A DNA stretch of 63,861 bases from a virus. The position numbers and the translations under genes were made by a program. Positions 31,459 to 39,909 of the stretch are shown piece by piece. The stretch is taken from positions 1-63,861 of the IMG/VR virus record IMGVR_UViG_3300003323_000369; one strand, written 5' to 3'. Under the pieces are notes generated by a model. That model saw only the letters and a list, made by a program, of their open reading frames with translations. It did no database searches and was not told the DNA's origin. The number at the start of each line of letters is the position of its first letter. Position 1 is the stretch's first letter.

Positions 31459-32568
31459 TTAGCTTTGGAAGTTCATTCCGTAGCAGTGATAACCCGGAAG
31501 GACGCTGAGGTTGTGAGCCAACAGAACCTTTCCGACGATCTTGGTATTGCCCGCGCTCGGGATGAATCCGTCGTCATCGAGCGAGCCGTTGAATGGGGCG
31601 TTCTTCGAGATTCGATACTTGATGTGCGGCTTGCGAGCGTTCAGCATCCAGATGGATTCACCCGTGCTGTTCCCCGAAAGAGTTGGGTAGCCCGTCACTA
31701 CTCCGCCTGTGGTGTAGGTGAAGAACCGAACCGCAACGCGATCATTGGTTCCGCTGGAAGCGCTCAGGTAAGATCCGGGAGCATAGCGCGAGGCCATGAT
31801 AACCGCGCCGTTGTATTCCAGCCCTCGGAATCCGCCCTTGGCAACCGAGACGTTCTGGAATCTCTGCTGCGTCTGGTAGTTGTTGCGGATGTAGCCGAAG
31901 CCCTTAACCGTGGTCAGGATGATGTTCGGTTCGTAGTCGCCCGAGCCGAAGTTCACCGACTGGTACATCGCGTCAATCTGCGGAAGTGAGATCGCCCCAC
32001 CCGCGAAGTTGACCGGGGCCGGGGAAAGCATACGGCCTCCGTAAGTGGTGCGGGTCAGGGTGCCGTAGATCGGATACGAATTGCCGTCGAGTCCAGCGGT
32101 TGAGCCATCCGAGAGAGCTTCCATCAGGCCGTTAATCATCTTGATGAAGTTGCCCGATTGTCCCTGGAGGTACAACTGGAGGGCGGTCTGGGCACCCAAC
32201 TGCATGTAGGCGGAATCGACGCGCTCCTCAACCAGTTTCACGACCGCGAGAGGACCGTTGTTCAGAACCTTGATGTCCTCTTTGTAGAACGGGATCAGCA
32301 CGGCTTGATACTTGGGTTCGAAGCGCAACTGCTGTTCGATTTGGCGCTGGTCAGCCGGAAGATCCTGACCCTTCGAGTACGCGCCGCCATCCTGCACGTC
32401 GTACTCAAAGTTGTCGTTCCAGGTCGATCCGCCGTCTACCTCGTCCAAGCAGTTATCGTCCAGGAAACTCATCAGCGGATCGTGGTTGAAAACCAAGTCC
32501 CGCAGTTTCGGCTGCTCATCGATATAGCGCCGCGTGGTTACTTCAATTTGAGTGAGCGTGTCCGGCAT
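31459..32568 (-). CDS. Major capsid protein
   Basis: 369 residues with strong AAAGGAGAT ribosome binding site. N-terminal helix with TQIEVTTRRYIDEQPKLRDLV; middle GGAYSKGQDLPADQRQIEQQ and EPKYQAVLIPFYKEDIKVL resemble an HK97-like E-loop and P-domain layout; C-terminus has LNARKPHIKYRISKNAPF. Downstream of a scaffold-like gene, as usual. It would form the icosahedral shell. Confidence 0.78.
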   Translation of the reverse strand: MPDTLTQIEVTTRRYIDEQPKLRDLVFNHDPLMSFLDDNCLDEVDGGSTWNDNFEYDVQDGGAYSKGQDLPADQRQIEQQLRFEPKYQAVLIPFYKEDIKVLNNGPLAVVKLVEERVDSAYMQLGAQTALQLYLQGQSGNFIKMINGLMEALSDGSTAGLDGNSYPIYGTLTRTTYGGRMLSPAPVNFAGGAISLPQIDAMYQSVNFGSGDYEPNIILTTVKGFGYIRNNYQTQQRFQNVSVAKGGFRGLEYNGAVIMASRYAPGSYLSASSGTNDRVAVRFFTYTTGGVVTGYPTLSGNSTGESIWMLNARKPHIKYRISKNAPFNGSLDDDGFIPSAGNTKIVGKVLLAHNLSVLPGYHCYGMNFQS

Positions 32569-32598
32569 GGTATCTCCTTTGTTTGCCTATAGTTGGCG

Positions 32599-33402
32599 CT
32601 ACTGAACAGTTGCTCCCGCTTTAAACGCATCCGGGTTCATGGCCGCTTCAATTACCTTGTTGCGGTCATAGGTTGGCTTGTTCGGCTCTGCTTTTACGAC
32701 AGGAGCCGTGGAACGATCACGAGACAGCGGGGACTTGGAACCACCCGCATCGGCGGCGGCGGGGAAGAACCCTTGGGTATTCTGCTTCGCCATTTCCTCT
32801 TTCACGCGCCGCTGAATTTCCTTCTCTGTGGCGTCTTTCGCGGCTGCTTCGCGCTCGGGTTTATCCCATTCCTCATAGGCGGCGTTTAGATCACCCCCCT
32901 TGGCTGCGGCCAATTCCTCGATCTTTTTCCAATCGATGGAGTTCTTACGGTTGGCACGCATGTGGCGCTCAACGAGCGATGCCGAGTTCACCAGCAGATT
33001 GCTCCACTGCGGAGCGTAGCGTTCCTGGATGTGCTTGTCGGCAGCTTCCGCTACCATGCGCTTCACATCCTCAGGCTTGAACTGCTGCTGATTGTTGTTC
33101 TGAGTCTGGTTGTTCTGCGGGGCGTTCTCGATAGGCCCGAATCTCTCTTCGTAGAGAGCCTGACGCTGCAAGAGCGCCTGAAGCGAAGCGTGGTTTTTCG
33201 AGTACCACTCTTCGTAGGTTTTGGCTTTGTTCAGACTGGCTTCAAGTTCCGCCGCCTTGCCTGCGATCTTGTCGTACTCTTGCTTCTGAACGAGGTTCCC
33301 GGCTTTGGACGTGATCTTTTCATTCGCCATAACCGCTTTGGCCGTGGCTTCGTCCAGACCACCTTCGTTCATCAGATATTCGAGAACTTCTTTGCCTGTC
33401 AC
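32599..33402 (-). CDS. Scaffolding protein
   Basis: 267 residues from GTG 33402. Highly charged and helical: coiled-coil-like region at 20-100, Asn/Gln-rich linker around residues 97-110, further helices and a disordered tail. Lies one gene upstream of the major capsid gene, the classic place. Scaffolds guide capsid assembly and leave before packaging. Confidence 0.68.
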   Translation of the reverse strand: MTGKEVLEYLMNEGGLDEATAKAVMANEKITSKAGNLVQKQEYDKIAGKAAELEASLNKAKTYEEWYSKNHASLQALLQRQALYEERFGPIENAPQNNQTQNNNQQQFKPEDVKRMVAEAADKHIQERYAPQWSNLLVNSASLVERHMRANRKNSIDWKKIEELAAAKGGDLNAAYEEWDKPEREAAAKDATEKEIQRRVKEEMAKQNTQGFFPAAADAGGSKSPLSRDRSTAPVVKAEPNKPTYDRNKVIEAAMNPDAFKAGATVQ

Positions 33403-33405
33403 GGA

Positions 33406-33750
33406 TTACATTCCCCCTTGGATATTGGGTCCAGGTCCACTAGGCGGAGCGGGTAGTTGCATACCCCCACCAGGACCAAGAGCGCCTTGCGCGGCTATCG
33501 GCAACGCTGAGGTTGCGAGCGCTATGAGTTGTCCGCAGAGATCCGCAGGAATCCCTAACTGAGAAAGTTGTTTTGCAGCCGAGGTAATTTGATCGACCGC
33601 ATTTTTCACCGGAGCCAATCCCGAAACGAGAGAGGCTAGAGGGGACGGCATGTCCCCTCCGCCTTTGGCTGCTGGCGCTGGAGAAAGATCGGGGAGCGGA
33701 GGCAGGGGAGCCGCCGAAGCTACCGGATTCGGAGTGGGCGCTGTTGCCAA
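33406..33750 (-). CDS. Hypothetical Pro/Ala-rich protein
   Basis: 114 residues from TTG 33750, which abuts the upstream TAA. Residues 1-40 and 95-114 are Pro/Ala/Gly-rich; the centre is helical (SLVSGLAPVKNAVDQITSAA). Similar proteins occur near capsid genes of other phages (memory only). Function unknown. Confidence 0.6.
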   Translation of the reverse strand: MATAPTPNPVASAAPLPPLPDLSPAPAAKGGGDMPSPLASLVSGLAPVKNAVDQITSAAKQLSQLGIPADLCGQLIALATSALPIAAQGALGPGGGMQLPAPPSGPGPNIQGGM

Positions 33751-33900
33751 TTACTTGCCCATCTTTCCGGCAGGGGACATTTCCTTGCCAAACGACTTGT
33801 GAGATTTGCCTACGGAGCCGGAGAAGCCTTTCATCTTGCGACCAAAACCGGGCTGACCTTTGCTCGACTTACCCATGCCCATTGACTTCATCTTTTTCAC
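33751..33900 (-). CDS. Small Gly/Lys/Ser-rich basic protein
   Basis: 49 residues from GTG 33900, overlapping the upstream TGA as GTGA and ending directly before the next gene's start. Composition is nearly all Lys, Gly, Ser, Met and Phe (KSMGMGKSSKGQPGFGRKM). May bind DNA or be a minor head protein. Confidence 0.6.
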   Translation of the reverse strand: MKKMKSMGMGKSSKGQPGFGRKMKGFSGSVGKSHKSFGKEMSPAGKMGK

Positions 33901-34091
33901 GATGCGACTCCTTTGCCTCTGAGCTTCGACAGGGTTTCCGCAAGCCGAGAGCGTTTCCCTAATTTGCCGGGAGAACTCTCGTGCTTTTTCGCGAAAGCCA
34001 TAGTGGATTGTCCAGCCTTTTTCGCTTGACGGCCTAACGCGCCCTTGTTCAGGTGCGCGTGTTCAATCCAGAGTGGATCTTTGTCGGCCAT
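33897..34091 (-). CDS. Small basic virion-operon protein
   Basis: 64 residues; Lys/Arg/Ala-rich (ALGRQAKKAGQSTMAFAKKH). First gene of the capsid sub-operon: the ATG is 8 bases from a strong -10 box and has no Shine-Dalgarno sequence, so it is probably leaderless. Function unknown. Confidence 0.65.
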   Translation of the reverse strand: MADKDPLWIEHAHLNKGALGRQAKKAGQSTMAFAKKHESSPGKLGKRSRLAETLSKLRGKGVAS

Positions 34092-34099
34092 TGAACGAA

Positions 34100-34128
34100 A
34101 GAATAGGGCACAAAGACAATCCTGTCAA
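34100..34128 (-). promoter_or_regulatory. Promoter of capsid operon (leaderless start)
   Basis: Minus strand: perfect TTGACA (34128-34123), 17-base spacer, TATTCT (34105-34100), then 8 bases to ATG 34091. This is the best -35 box noticed in the window. Transcription would begin at or next to the ATG. Confidence 0.7.
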
Positions 34129-34176
34129 GTCTGTGAAAACAAAGGGACTTACCTTTTAGTAAAAGTGTAGTGGCAA

Positions 34177-34187
34177 GTTAACTAAAA
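34177..34187 (-). promoter_or_regulatory. TTTTAGTTAA-type motif in divergent promoter region
   Basis: Minus strand TTTTAGTTAAC, a copy of the recurrent motif, in the 118-base divergent region 34092-34209. A related TTTTAGTAAAA is at 34154-34164. On the plus strand it falls in the spacer before TATCAT (34194-34199), 10 bases upstream of the GTG at 34210. Confidence 0.45.
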
Positions 34188-34209
34188 TGCTGTTATCATT
34201 CCTCCATCG

Positions 34210-34425
34210 GTGATGAGGAAATTGGTTCCGCTTCGCGTAACTATCTCGCCCTGCAATATCGGCTATGGGTACCACTACAAGGGCCTGTGCTTTGCGTATG
34301 CGTGGGCCACAAAAGCAGGAAGTAGAGAATGGTGGAAGTCACTGCTGTTTGCCGCCGATGTTAGTGAACAAGATTCGGCTAAATGGGTATCCGACAGGAA
34401 AAGCGTTAAACTGAGGAGCAAATGA
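34210..34425 (+). CDS. Hypothetical small protein
   Basis: 71 residues from GTG 34210 (70 from ATG 34213). No family recognised; aromatic-rich middle (YGYHYKGLCFAYAWATKAG) and basic end. Overlaps the Tat-type gene by 4 bases. The two form a plus-strand island within the minus-strand virion module. Confidence 0.55.
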   Translation: MMRKLVPLRVTISPCNIGYGYHYKGLCFAYAWATKAGSREWWKSLLFAADVSEQDSAKWVSDRKSVKLRSK

Positions 34426-34757
34426 CGAGACGATTCTTCGGCAAGATGCTGGCGCAAGCGGCGTTCGGAATGTATGCGGCGATTCCGATTCTGTCATCGC
34501 CATTTCAGGCGGCGAAAGCTACTAAGCCACTACCGGAGCCGAACGCTATCGATATGTCAGCGGGGCCGCTGTCTCCTAAGCGCAAGGCGTGGCCGAAACT
34601 AGACATGGAACAGTTTGCGCAACGTTGTCAGATCGCTTGGGAACTCAAGCACAACGAACTTTACGGGACTGGTTTGCCTGAAGAATTGATTGGTGTGAAT
34701 GGCTGTGGGCGTGGCGGTTATTCCAAATCAGATCCTCGATATGAAGGTCGCGGCTAA
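34422..34757 (+). CDS. Second Tat-signal-like protein
   Basis: 111 residues. TRRFFGKMLAQAAFGMYAA has a twin arginine followed by FF and a hydrophobic core, like the 5103 gene product. The mature part has an SAGPLSPKRKAWPKLDMEQF stretch and a glycine-rich end. Encoded opposite the portal gene, with which it converges (4-base overlap). Export by Tat is inferred only. Confidence 0.55.
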   Translation: MTRRFFGKMLAQAAFGMYAAIPILSSPFQAAKATKPLPEPNAIDMSAGPLSPKRKAWPKLDMEQFAQRCQIAWELKHNELYGTGLPEELIGVNGCGRGGYSKSDPRYEGRG

Positions 34758-36712
34758 CTCGTCTGAATCGTAGGTCCGTTGCCGCTTTGCCCCATCGAAG
34801 GTGGGGCCTCATTAGTCGCCTTCCTGCCTTGCGCGTCAGCCACCATGCCCAAGCCCAATTGCTGTTGAAGCTGCAATCTCTCTAGTTCCGAATTAGGCAC
34901 GATCACCTGTGATGGAACGAGATTCATCCGGCCAAGATTCTCCATTAGCGTGAACCACGAAATGTAGCCCATCTTCGACAGGAGTAAATCTTCCATGCGC
35001 TCTTGGGTCGCGGCGCTGTTGAGCAGTGAGCCTTTCTTGAACTTGTACGTTACTGACTTCAGCATCTCGCGAGCACGAACGTAACGCGGTCTGGGTTCAT
35101 CGGTTCCTAGCGCATTCTCCATTGAGCCGATGTCTCCCGGTTGACCATCGGGAACGTCATCGGGAATGAACGTCTTTGGATCGAAGTCCATATCCTCGGG
35201 CGTCACTGCTCCGGGTCCGAACTTCGCAATACGCTTGGGCAGAGTATCGAACTCCGCACAGTCGTACATGTACATCTCGGCAAACTCCAGCATGAAGCCT
35301 TCGATGATTCTTGAGCGAGAGCGATTCCCCGGCGTCATCGCTTTCATGAGCGTGTCAATGGTATCGTCGGAGGGAATCTGAGCTAGTTGGGAAATCTGCG
35401 ACATATCCGCAGTTCCCGAGAGCTTCTGAATCATCTGCTCAATCCACTGGACATGCTGCCAGAGCGATTGATCTAGAGGCGGTGGGGGATTTACCTGAAT
35501 CCCTTTGCCCGCTGCCATGTTCGTTCGGATCACAGCACCCGGAACGCGGCTGTTGAATTTGTTTAACTCCGACTTCGATACGTTGCGATCCGCGATCACG
35601 CTCGGCTGTGCTACTTGCGCGGCGTGGTCATCGATGACTCGAAGCAAATCGTTCATCGACTTGTTCAGTGGGATCACGTCCCACAGATTCGCTTTGCCTA
35701 GCCACGATTTCGGGAATGCCGGATTGACCGTGAGCTTAATTAGCGGAAATTTCCCGTGCCAGTAGGGAGACGGCCCGTCATAAAGAAGTGTGTCCGTAGT
35801 CCACACGGTAAGGCGCTTGAACGGATAGAGCGGGAAGCCGGGAGGGACTTTGTAGGACCATGATGTTAGTTCTTTCGTGCGGTCCTCGTTCCATTTCCCC
35901 ATGTAGATGGTCTCATTGGTTTCGTTGACCCGATCATCATTCAAGTACATCGTGTTAACGAATACCGTAGGAACCGCTGGAATCGCATCGTCTTTGTTCG
36001 GTTCACGACGGGAAAGCGGTCCCGATACCTTCTGGCTTCCACCCGCGAAGGTTCGCCTTAGCCAACCAAAGATTCCCGGATCTCCGATATCGGCTTTGAC
36101 ATTCTTCCCGTACTCGGCTCGTACCCATCCGGGAGTTCTGGCGTCTCGGATGATAACTCCTAGAGCATCTTGGATGGTGTGATACGAGATCGGCTCGATG
36201 GGGTAGACCATGCGCGGGTCTTTCGCATCGACCATCATGTCGTTAAGGCGGCGGTTGTAGTAGAGGTGCGCCCATCCCGTACCTGCGACGTTGCAATACC
36301 GGATCACGTCTGCGATACGCAGGTCGATCATCCGGCCCGTGTACCAATCTTCGGCCTGTTGGTTTAAGATTCGGGCTTGTGGTTCGTACCGTGGGTTATG
36401 AGTCGCGTAGTTGAAAAATACTCGCGTATCGGTTAAAAGCGCGGTTAAATCTTCGTTGGTTTTCGCTACCAGATTGACTCTGGTTTTAGAGAGCGGACGC
36501 GCTACCGGAGCGTAGGAAACACCCGTATCTGATTCATTCGCAAAGATCGCGTCGATGGTCGAAGAGATTCGGTCATAGCCAACTGAGGCTTCAACGAAGC
36601 GTCTCCCTTGCTCAAGACGATCATTAGCCCATTCGATGATGGCGTAGTCACGTGAGCCGGGTTTGGCTGCATCCTCGCGAGTGGGCGGGAGATCGAAGAA
36701 ATCGTCGGCCAT
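34754..36712 (-). CDS. Portal protein
   Basis: 652 residues, normal for podovirus portals. N-terminal helices, then VNLVAKTNEDLTALLTDTRVFF, central QQAEDWYTGRMIDLRIADVIRY (RYCNVAGTGWAHLYYN), a clip region and helical stem near residues 365-430 (WDVIPLNKSMNDLLRVIDDH), and MTPGNRSRSRIIEGFMLEF. Forms the dodecameric vertex ring for packaging and ejection. The ATG lies 8 bases from TATGAT without a Shine-Dalgarno sequence. Confidence 0.8.
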   Translation of the reverse strand: MADDFFDLPPTREDAAKPGSRDYAIIEWANDRLEQGRRFVEASVGYDRISSTIDAIFANESDTGVSYAPVARPLSKTRVNLVAKTNEDLTALLTDTRVFFNYATHNPRYEPQARILNQQAEDWYTGRMIDLRIADVIRYCNVAGTGWAHLYYNRRLNDMMVDAKDPRMVYPIEPISYHTIQDALGVIIRDARTPGWVRAEYGKNVKADIGDPGIFGWLRRTFAGGSQKVSGPLSRREPNKDDAIPAVPTVFVNTMYLNDDRVNETNETIYMGKWNEDRTKELTSWSYKVPPGFPLYPFKRLTVWTTDTLLYDGPSPYWHGKFPLIKLTVNPAFPKSWLGKANLWDVIPLNKSMNDLLRVIDDHAAQVAQPSVIADRNVSKSELNKFNSRVPGAVIRTNMAAGKGIQVNPPPPLDQSLWQHVQWIEQMIQKLSGTADMSQISQLAQIPSDDTIDTLMKAMTPGNRSRSRIIEGFMLEFAEMYMYDCAEFDTLPKRIAKFGPGAVTPEDMDFDPKTFIPDDVPDGQPGDIGSMENALGTDEPRPRYVRAREMLKSVTYKFKKGSLLNSAATQERMEDLLLSKMGYISWFTLMENLGRMNLVPSQVIVPNSELERLQLQQQLGLGMVADAQGRKATNEAPPSMGQSGNGPTIQTS

Positions 36713-36720
36713 TGAAGCCG

Positions 36721-36749
36721 ATCATAACCCGTTGGAGATTGTAAAACAA
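36721..36749 (-). promoter_or_regulatory. Promoter of portal gene (leaderless start)
   Basis: Minus strand TTGTTT (36749-36744), 17 bases, TATGAT (36726-36721), 8 bases, ATG 36712. The recurrent TTTTAGTTAAA motif is at 36774-36764, 14 bases upstream of the -35 box, where an activator or UP-type element could act. Confidence 0.5.
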
Positions 36750-36776
36750 ACAAAGGATTGGAGTTTAACTAAAATA

Positions 36777-37193
36777 CTAGCGCAAAGCCTCAACCAATCG
36801 CCGCGTAATTGCGGGATCTTTTGGTGGGGTTATATCAGGTAACGCTAAGTCTCTCTCAGCGGTCGCGCTGTTCTTGTGATAGTGCGAGGCTTCATGGATC
36901 GCGCCGGTTTCTTTCTCGTGAGCACGTATCGCGGCAGGGGTGCTCAGTTCCTCACGAACGTAGCCTTGGCGTGCGTAGGCTTCGGGCATGGGCTGATCGT
37001 TTCTCGCGGGTACTCTTCGCTCTCCTGTCTTGGGATTGCGATAGATCACGGTTCGTTCTGAGGGATGGATAGCCGCTAAGAGTGTTCCACCGTGGGGTCG
37101 CTGGTGACCGTGCTTATTGGTTGAGTCGGCGCACAGAGGCCAATCTCCGAATGTCCGTGGTTCTCCGCAGTCGGGGCACAACTCAAAAGACAT
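36777..37193 (-). CDS. Zinc-ribbon phage protein
   Basis: 138 residues from ATG 37193, inside the end of the upstream gene (11-base overlap); an in-frame ATG 37223 would add ten residues. CPDCG near the start and a later Cys suggest a zinc site. Middle: HPSERTVIYRNPKTGERRVP; end helical. Function unknown; placed between terminase and portal. Confidence 0.65.
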   Translation of the reverse strand: MSFELCPDCGEPRTFGDWPLCADSTNKHGHQRPHGGTLLAAIHPSERTVIYRNPKTGERRVPARNDQPMPEAYARQGYVREELSTPAAIRAHEKETGAIHEASHYHKNSATAERDLALPDITPPKDPAITRRLVEALR

Positions 37194-37419
37194 AGGATTC
37201 CACTGAACGGCGAAATACTTCATTCAACAGAAACTCACTCAAGTCCCGCTGTTGTGCTCGTGAAACTAGACGTTTCGCCATGACGGGCGGAATCTCTAAC
37301 TTAACTTCCATCCACTCCCCGTCCATCTGGGCCTTGCAGGTGATGATGTCGGGTTTAGTGCCCGCTGCTACCGCTACAGGCATCTTCTGCTGAAGCGCAG
37401 CTTTGATCTCTGCTTTCAT
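37183..37419 (-). CDS. Hypothetical small protein
   Basis: 78 residues. ALQQKMPVAVAAGTKPDIIT then beta-like DGEWMEVKLEIPPVMAKRLV and a helical end. Between the terminase nuclease gene and the zinc protein. No family recognised. Confidence 0.6.
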   Translation of the reverse strand: MKAEIKAALQQKMPVAVAAGTKPDIITCKAQMDGEWMEVKLEIPPVMAKRLVSRAQQRDLSEFLLNEVFRRSVESYVF

Positions 37420-37446
37420 GTCTTGGAATCTACCACAAATGCAGTA

Positions 37447-38343
37447 TCACTCCCAAGCGTCCACTGCATCGGCCCACTGTTCCCGATAGTGTCTGGAGTC
37501 TCCCAAGGTCGGAGCAAAAGTCTGAGCCTCAACGATGGGCTTGTCGGTAACCTCGTCCTTTGGGCGGTCGGGGTCATAGTGCCACGCATGAGATGCCCAA
37601 AAGTTCATCGATGCTGCTTGCATCAAATCATCATGGAGTCCGTAAGCCGCTTGTGCTCGTTGGGTATTGATATCGACCACAGCATTCGAGTACTCCGCTA
37701 ACAGCCACGGGGAATTGATGAATGCTGAATCCTCTAGCAAATGTCTCCGCGCTCGCATCCACAGGAGCTTTTGCGACTCTCTCCATGATCGCCAGCCGAT
37801 GTGACTCGTTGGCTCCGCAATGTCCCCCGCGATGGTTTCCCAATACCAGAGATTCGAGTAACCCAAACGTAGCAATTCTTGGCACGTCAGAATGCCGGGG
37901 CCTGGTTGCGACTCAAAGATCAACAGGCACTGATCTTCCGCATCCCCTTGGTAGATTTTGCCCAATAGATTCAGTACTCTACCTGCTTCTACTGCGTCAA
38001 TGGGCGCGAAGAACTCAGCAACTTGGAGATCCTGATACCGCATCTTGGGCTGCTTAGTTCGTTCGTCAATCTCAGGCTTGCCGTCTTTGAGTAGCGGAAT
38101 CTTGAGCGCGTCCACTTGGAATATCTCAATAGCGCAGTTGTCCGTCTTGTCATCGCCGTCTACTCGTGCGAATCGGGACCATCCCGTATGCCCGACTGTG
38201 GGATCGCAACTCAACGTATAGCGAGCGTGGGATTTGGGTTCTTCCCAGACGTGTAAAACGCCTCTCGGATCATCACGGATCGCTTCATCGGATTCCAAGC
38301 ATCGCTTGAGGCTGTTACCGGAGACGTAGTAGCTTTCCTTCAC
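37447..38343 (-). CDS. Terminase large subunit, nuclease half
   Basis: 298 residues from GTG 38343, overlapping the ATPase gene's TGA as GTGA. RNase-H-like nuclease: LSCDPTVGHTGWSRFARVDGD (first Asp, near residue 45), CLLIFESQPGPG (second acidic motif, near 140) and AAYGLHDDLMQAASMNFWA (third acidic motif, near 240). It cuts concatemeric DNA during packaging. Normally fused to the ATPase; here a separate protein. Confidence 0.82.
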   Translation of the reverse strand: MKESYYVSGNSLKRCLESDEAIRDDPRGVLHVWEEPKSHARYTLSCDPTVGHTGWSRFARVDGDDKTDNCAIEIFQVDALKIPLLKDGKPEIDERTKQPKMRYQDLQVAEFFAPIDAVEAGRVLNLLGKIYQGDAEDQCLLIFESQPGPGILTCQELLRLGYSNLWYWETIAGDIAEPTSHIGWRSWRESQKLLWMRARRHLLEDSAFINSPWLLAEYSNAVVDINTQRAQAAYGLHDDLMQAASMNFWASHAWHYDPDRPKDEVTDKPIVEAQTFAPTLGDSRHYREQWADAVDAWE

Positions 38344-39623
38344 GCCCCAACTCCAGCAATCTCAACGTCATAGCAAATCTCAGGAAAGCGTACTCGCTGT
38401 TCCATCTTCTCAATCAACTCAGGTGGTAATGCGCCCTGTTGTGGATTCTGGAAAGACTGCTCAGGAGTAGCTGGATAGTTCGTCAAAAAGCCCGCTAATT
38501 CGCCACGTCTGACGTGTGAGGCTCGTGTGGTTTCCCACCAGTGAAGCTGATCCCGATTCGGATAGTACGTCATCCCGTCCATGAACTCAGGACTCGTGCG
38601 CTCGATTAGCTCCGCATGCTTAATCGTGTGCGGTTCTGGAGTCCAACTATCGGGTGCTACGTCGCGATGCTTCGTCTTGTTCAGGTACCACGGAATAAAG
38701 GCATAGACCCAATGTTCAAAGCCGCGTTTCTTGTGACGTGCTGCTTCTGTGACTTCGTGCCAGTAGCCCTTTCCGTTAGCCGTTGACTCCTGGATATGCA
38801 GTGTCGAGATGGACTTTGGAACAGCGGGGAGAAACGAGAAGCCGATAAAGAACGGATTCTGCCACAAAGCGACTTCGGTGAGATGCGATACGTCTAACTG
38901 CATGCCGACACCTAAGCCGCCACGGCCTTGCTGTTGGTTCTCCGCTTGGTAGACGCAGCGCGTTGCTACAGGTGGTTTGAATCCGATCTCGGTATCTTTT
39001 ACGTCTGGGTAGACGCTTGGTTTCATCCACCAGGGGAGGTAATCGAGGGCGACATGATCGCGGGTGAAAAGTTCGCTGACGCGCGGCTCATCGAGAGACG
39101 CCGCAAAACAACTTGAGCCGGAGTAAAAGAGCATCCGGTGGAGCGAGAGTGCTCTTGCTGTGGCTGTGGCTGCGACCTGTCTAACTTTGTGGAAATAGGC
39201 ATGGATGCCGAGGGTGAACTTGTGCTTTCGTTGTTCTTCATGACACTCTTCTTCTCTCTTTCCCAATAACTTGATGTAGCGGCGCTGTGATTCCAAAAGA
39301 AACGGCGGAGGGCCGATCTTCAGTGAGTCTTGATCCCCTGTGGTTCCGACTCCAGGATCGATGCGGAGGTTGTAATACCGCAAAAAGAAGTACTCGAAAT
39401 CGCACTTGCATATGATTCGTTCTGATTCGATGTGCGCGATCTCTGCGGGCTTCAGTACTCGGGTTAGTTGACCTTCGGGGAGTAGCTTTGCGTTGCGGTC
39501 GAAGCGCAGGAATTCCAGTTCACGGGCAATGTCGATACAATCTGTGCGCGGTCTGCGCTGAAATACTAAGCCCGCTTTCTTCGCGGCATAGAGACGCCGT
39601 TCGATGATGCTTGAGGCGTACAA
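38340..39623 (-). CDS. Terminase large subunit, ATPase half
   Basis: 427 residues from TTG 39623 (AAGGTG upstream). HKVRQVAATATARALSLHRM near residues 145-165 is a degenerate Walker A (no lysine at the usual place); QLDVSHLTEVALWQ near 225-240 is Walker B with the acidic residue; ESTANG near 265 is the coupling motif. Powers DNA translocation into the head. The coding sequence ends where the nuclease domain would begin. Confidence 0.82.
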   Translation of the reverse strand: MYASSIIERRLYAAKKAGLVFQRRPRTDCIDIARELEFLRFDRNAKLLPEGQLTRVLKPAEIAHIESERIICKCDFEYFFLRYYNLRIDPGVGTTGDQDSLKIGPPPFLLESQRRYIKLLGKREEECHEEQRKHKFTLGIHAYFHKVRQVAATATARALSLHRMLFYSGSSCFAASLDEPRVSELFTRDHVALDYLPWWMKPSVYPDVKDTEIGFKPPVATRCVYQAENQQQGRGGLGVGMQLDVSHLTEVALWQNPFFIGFSFLPAVPKSISTLHIQESTANGKGYWHEVTEAARHKKRGFEHWVYAFIPWYLNKTKHRDVAPDSWTPEPHTIKHAELIERTSPEFMDGMTYYPNRDQLHWWETTRASHVRRGELAGFLTNYPATPEQSFQNPQQGALPPELIEKMEQRVRFPEICYDVEIAGVGA

Positions 39624-39872
39624 TCAGACACCTTGCTCCAAATCCTCTTCGCTCTCCGTGTCTTTGGGTGCTCCGAAGAAATCCGTGAATCTGCGCTTAC
39701 GTTCCGAGATCCCCATGTAGGTTACTTCGGTGTCTTTCTCGCTTGGGGTTTCTGTGCGTAACATGATCGGGGGATTGCGCGAGGCTAGTTCCAGTTCGTA
39801 GAGCATGACTAGCTTATGCAAGTCTTTGGCTATGGAGTTGGAGCGCCGAAGCAGAGCGAAGAGAGTTTTCAT
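39624..39872 (-). CDS. Small protein upstream of terminase
   Basis: 82 residues; its TGA abuts the TTG start of the terminase ATPase, so the two are coupled. Helical N-terminus (LRRSNSIAKDLHKLVMLYEL), then acidic tail (TESEEDLEQGV). Could assist the terminase, but there is no recognised small-subunit motif. Confidence 0.55.
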   Translation of the reverse strand: MKTLFALLRRSNSIAKDLHKLVMLYELELASRNPPIMLRTETPSEKDTEVTYMGISERKRRFTDFFGAPKDTESEEDLEQGV

Positions 39873-39909
39873 GCGGAAAGAGAGAACGCGAGGAGGAGAA
39901 GAGGTTTCA

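Noticed and set aside
30820-31989. 389-codon open frame on the plus strand opposite capsid genes
   Set aside because: Arg/Ser-rich translation with no domain pattern; it is the antisense shadow of the capsid and decoration genes.
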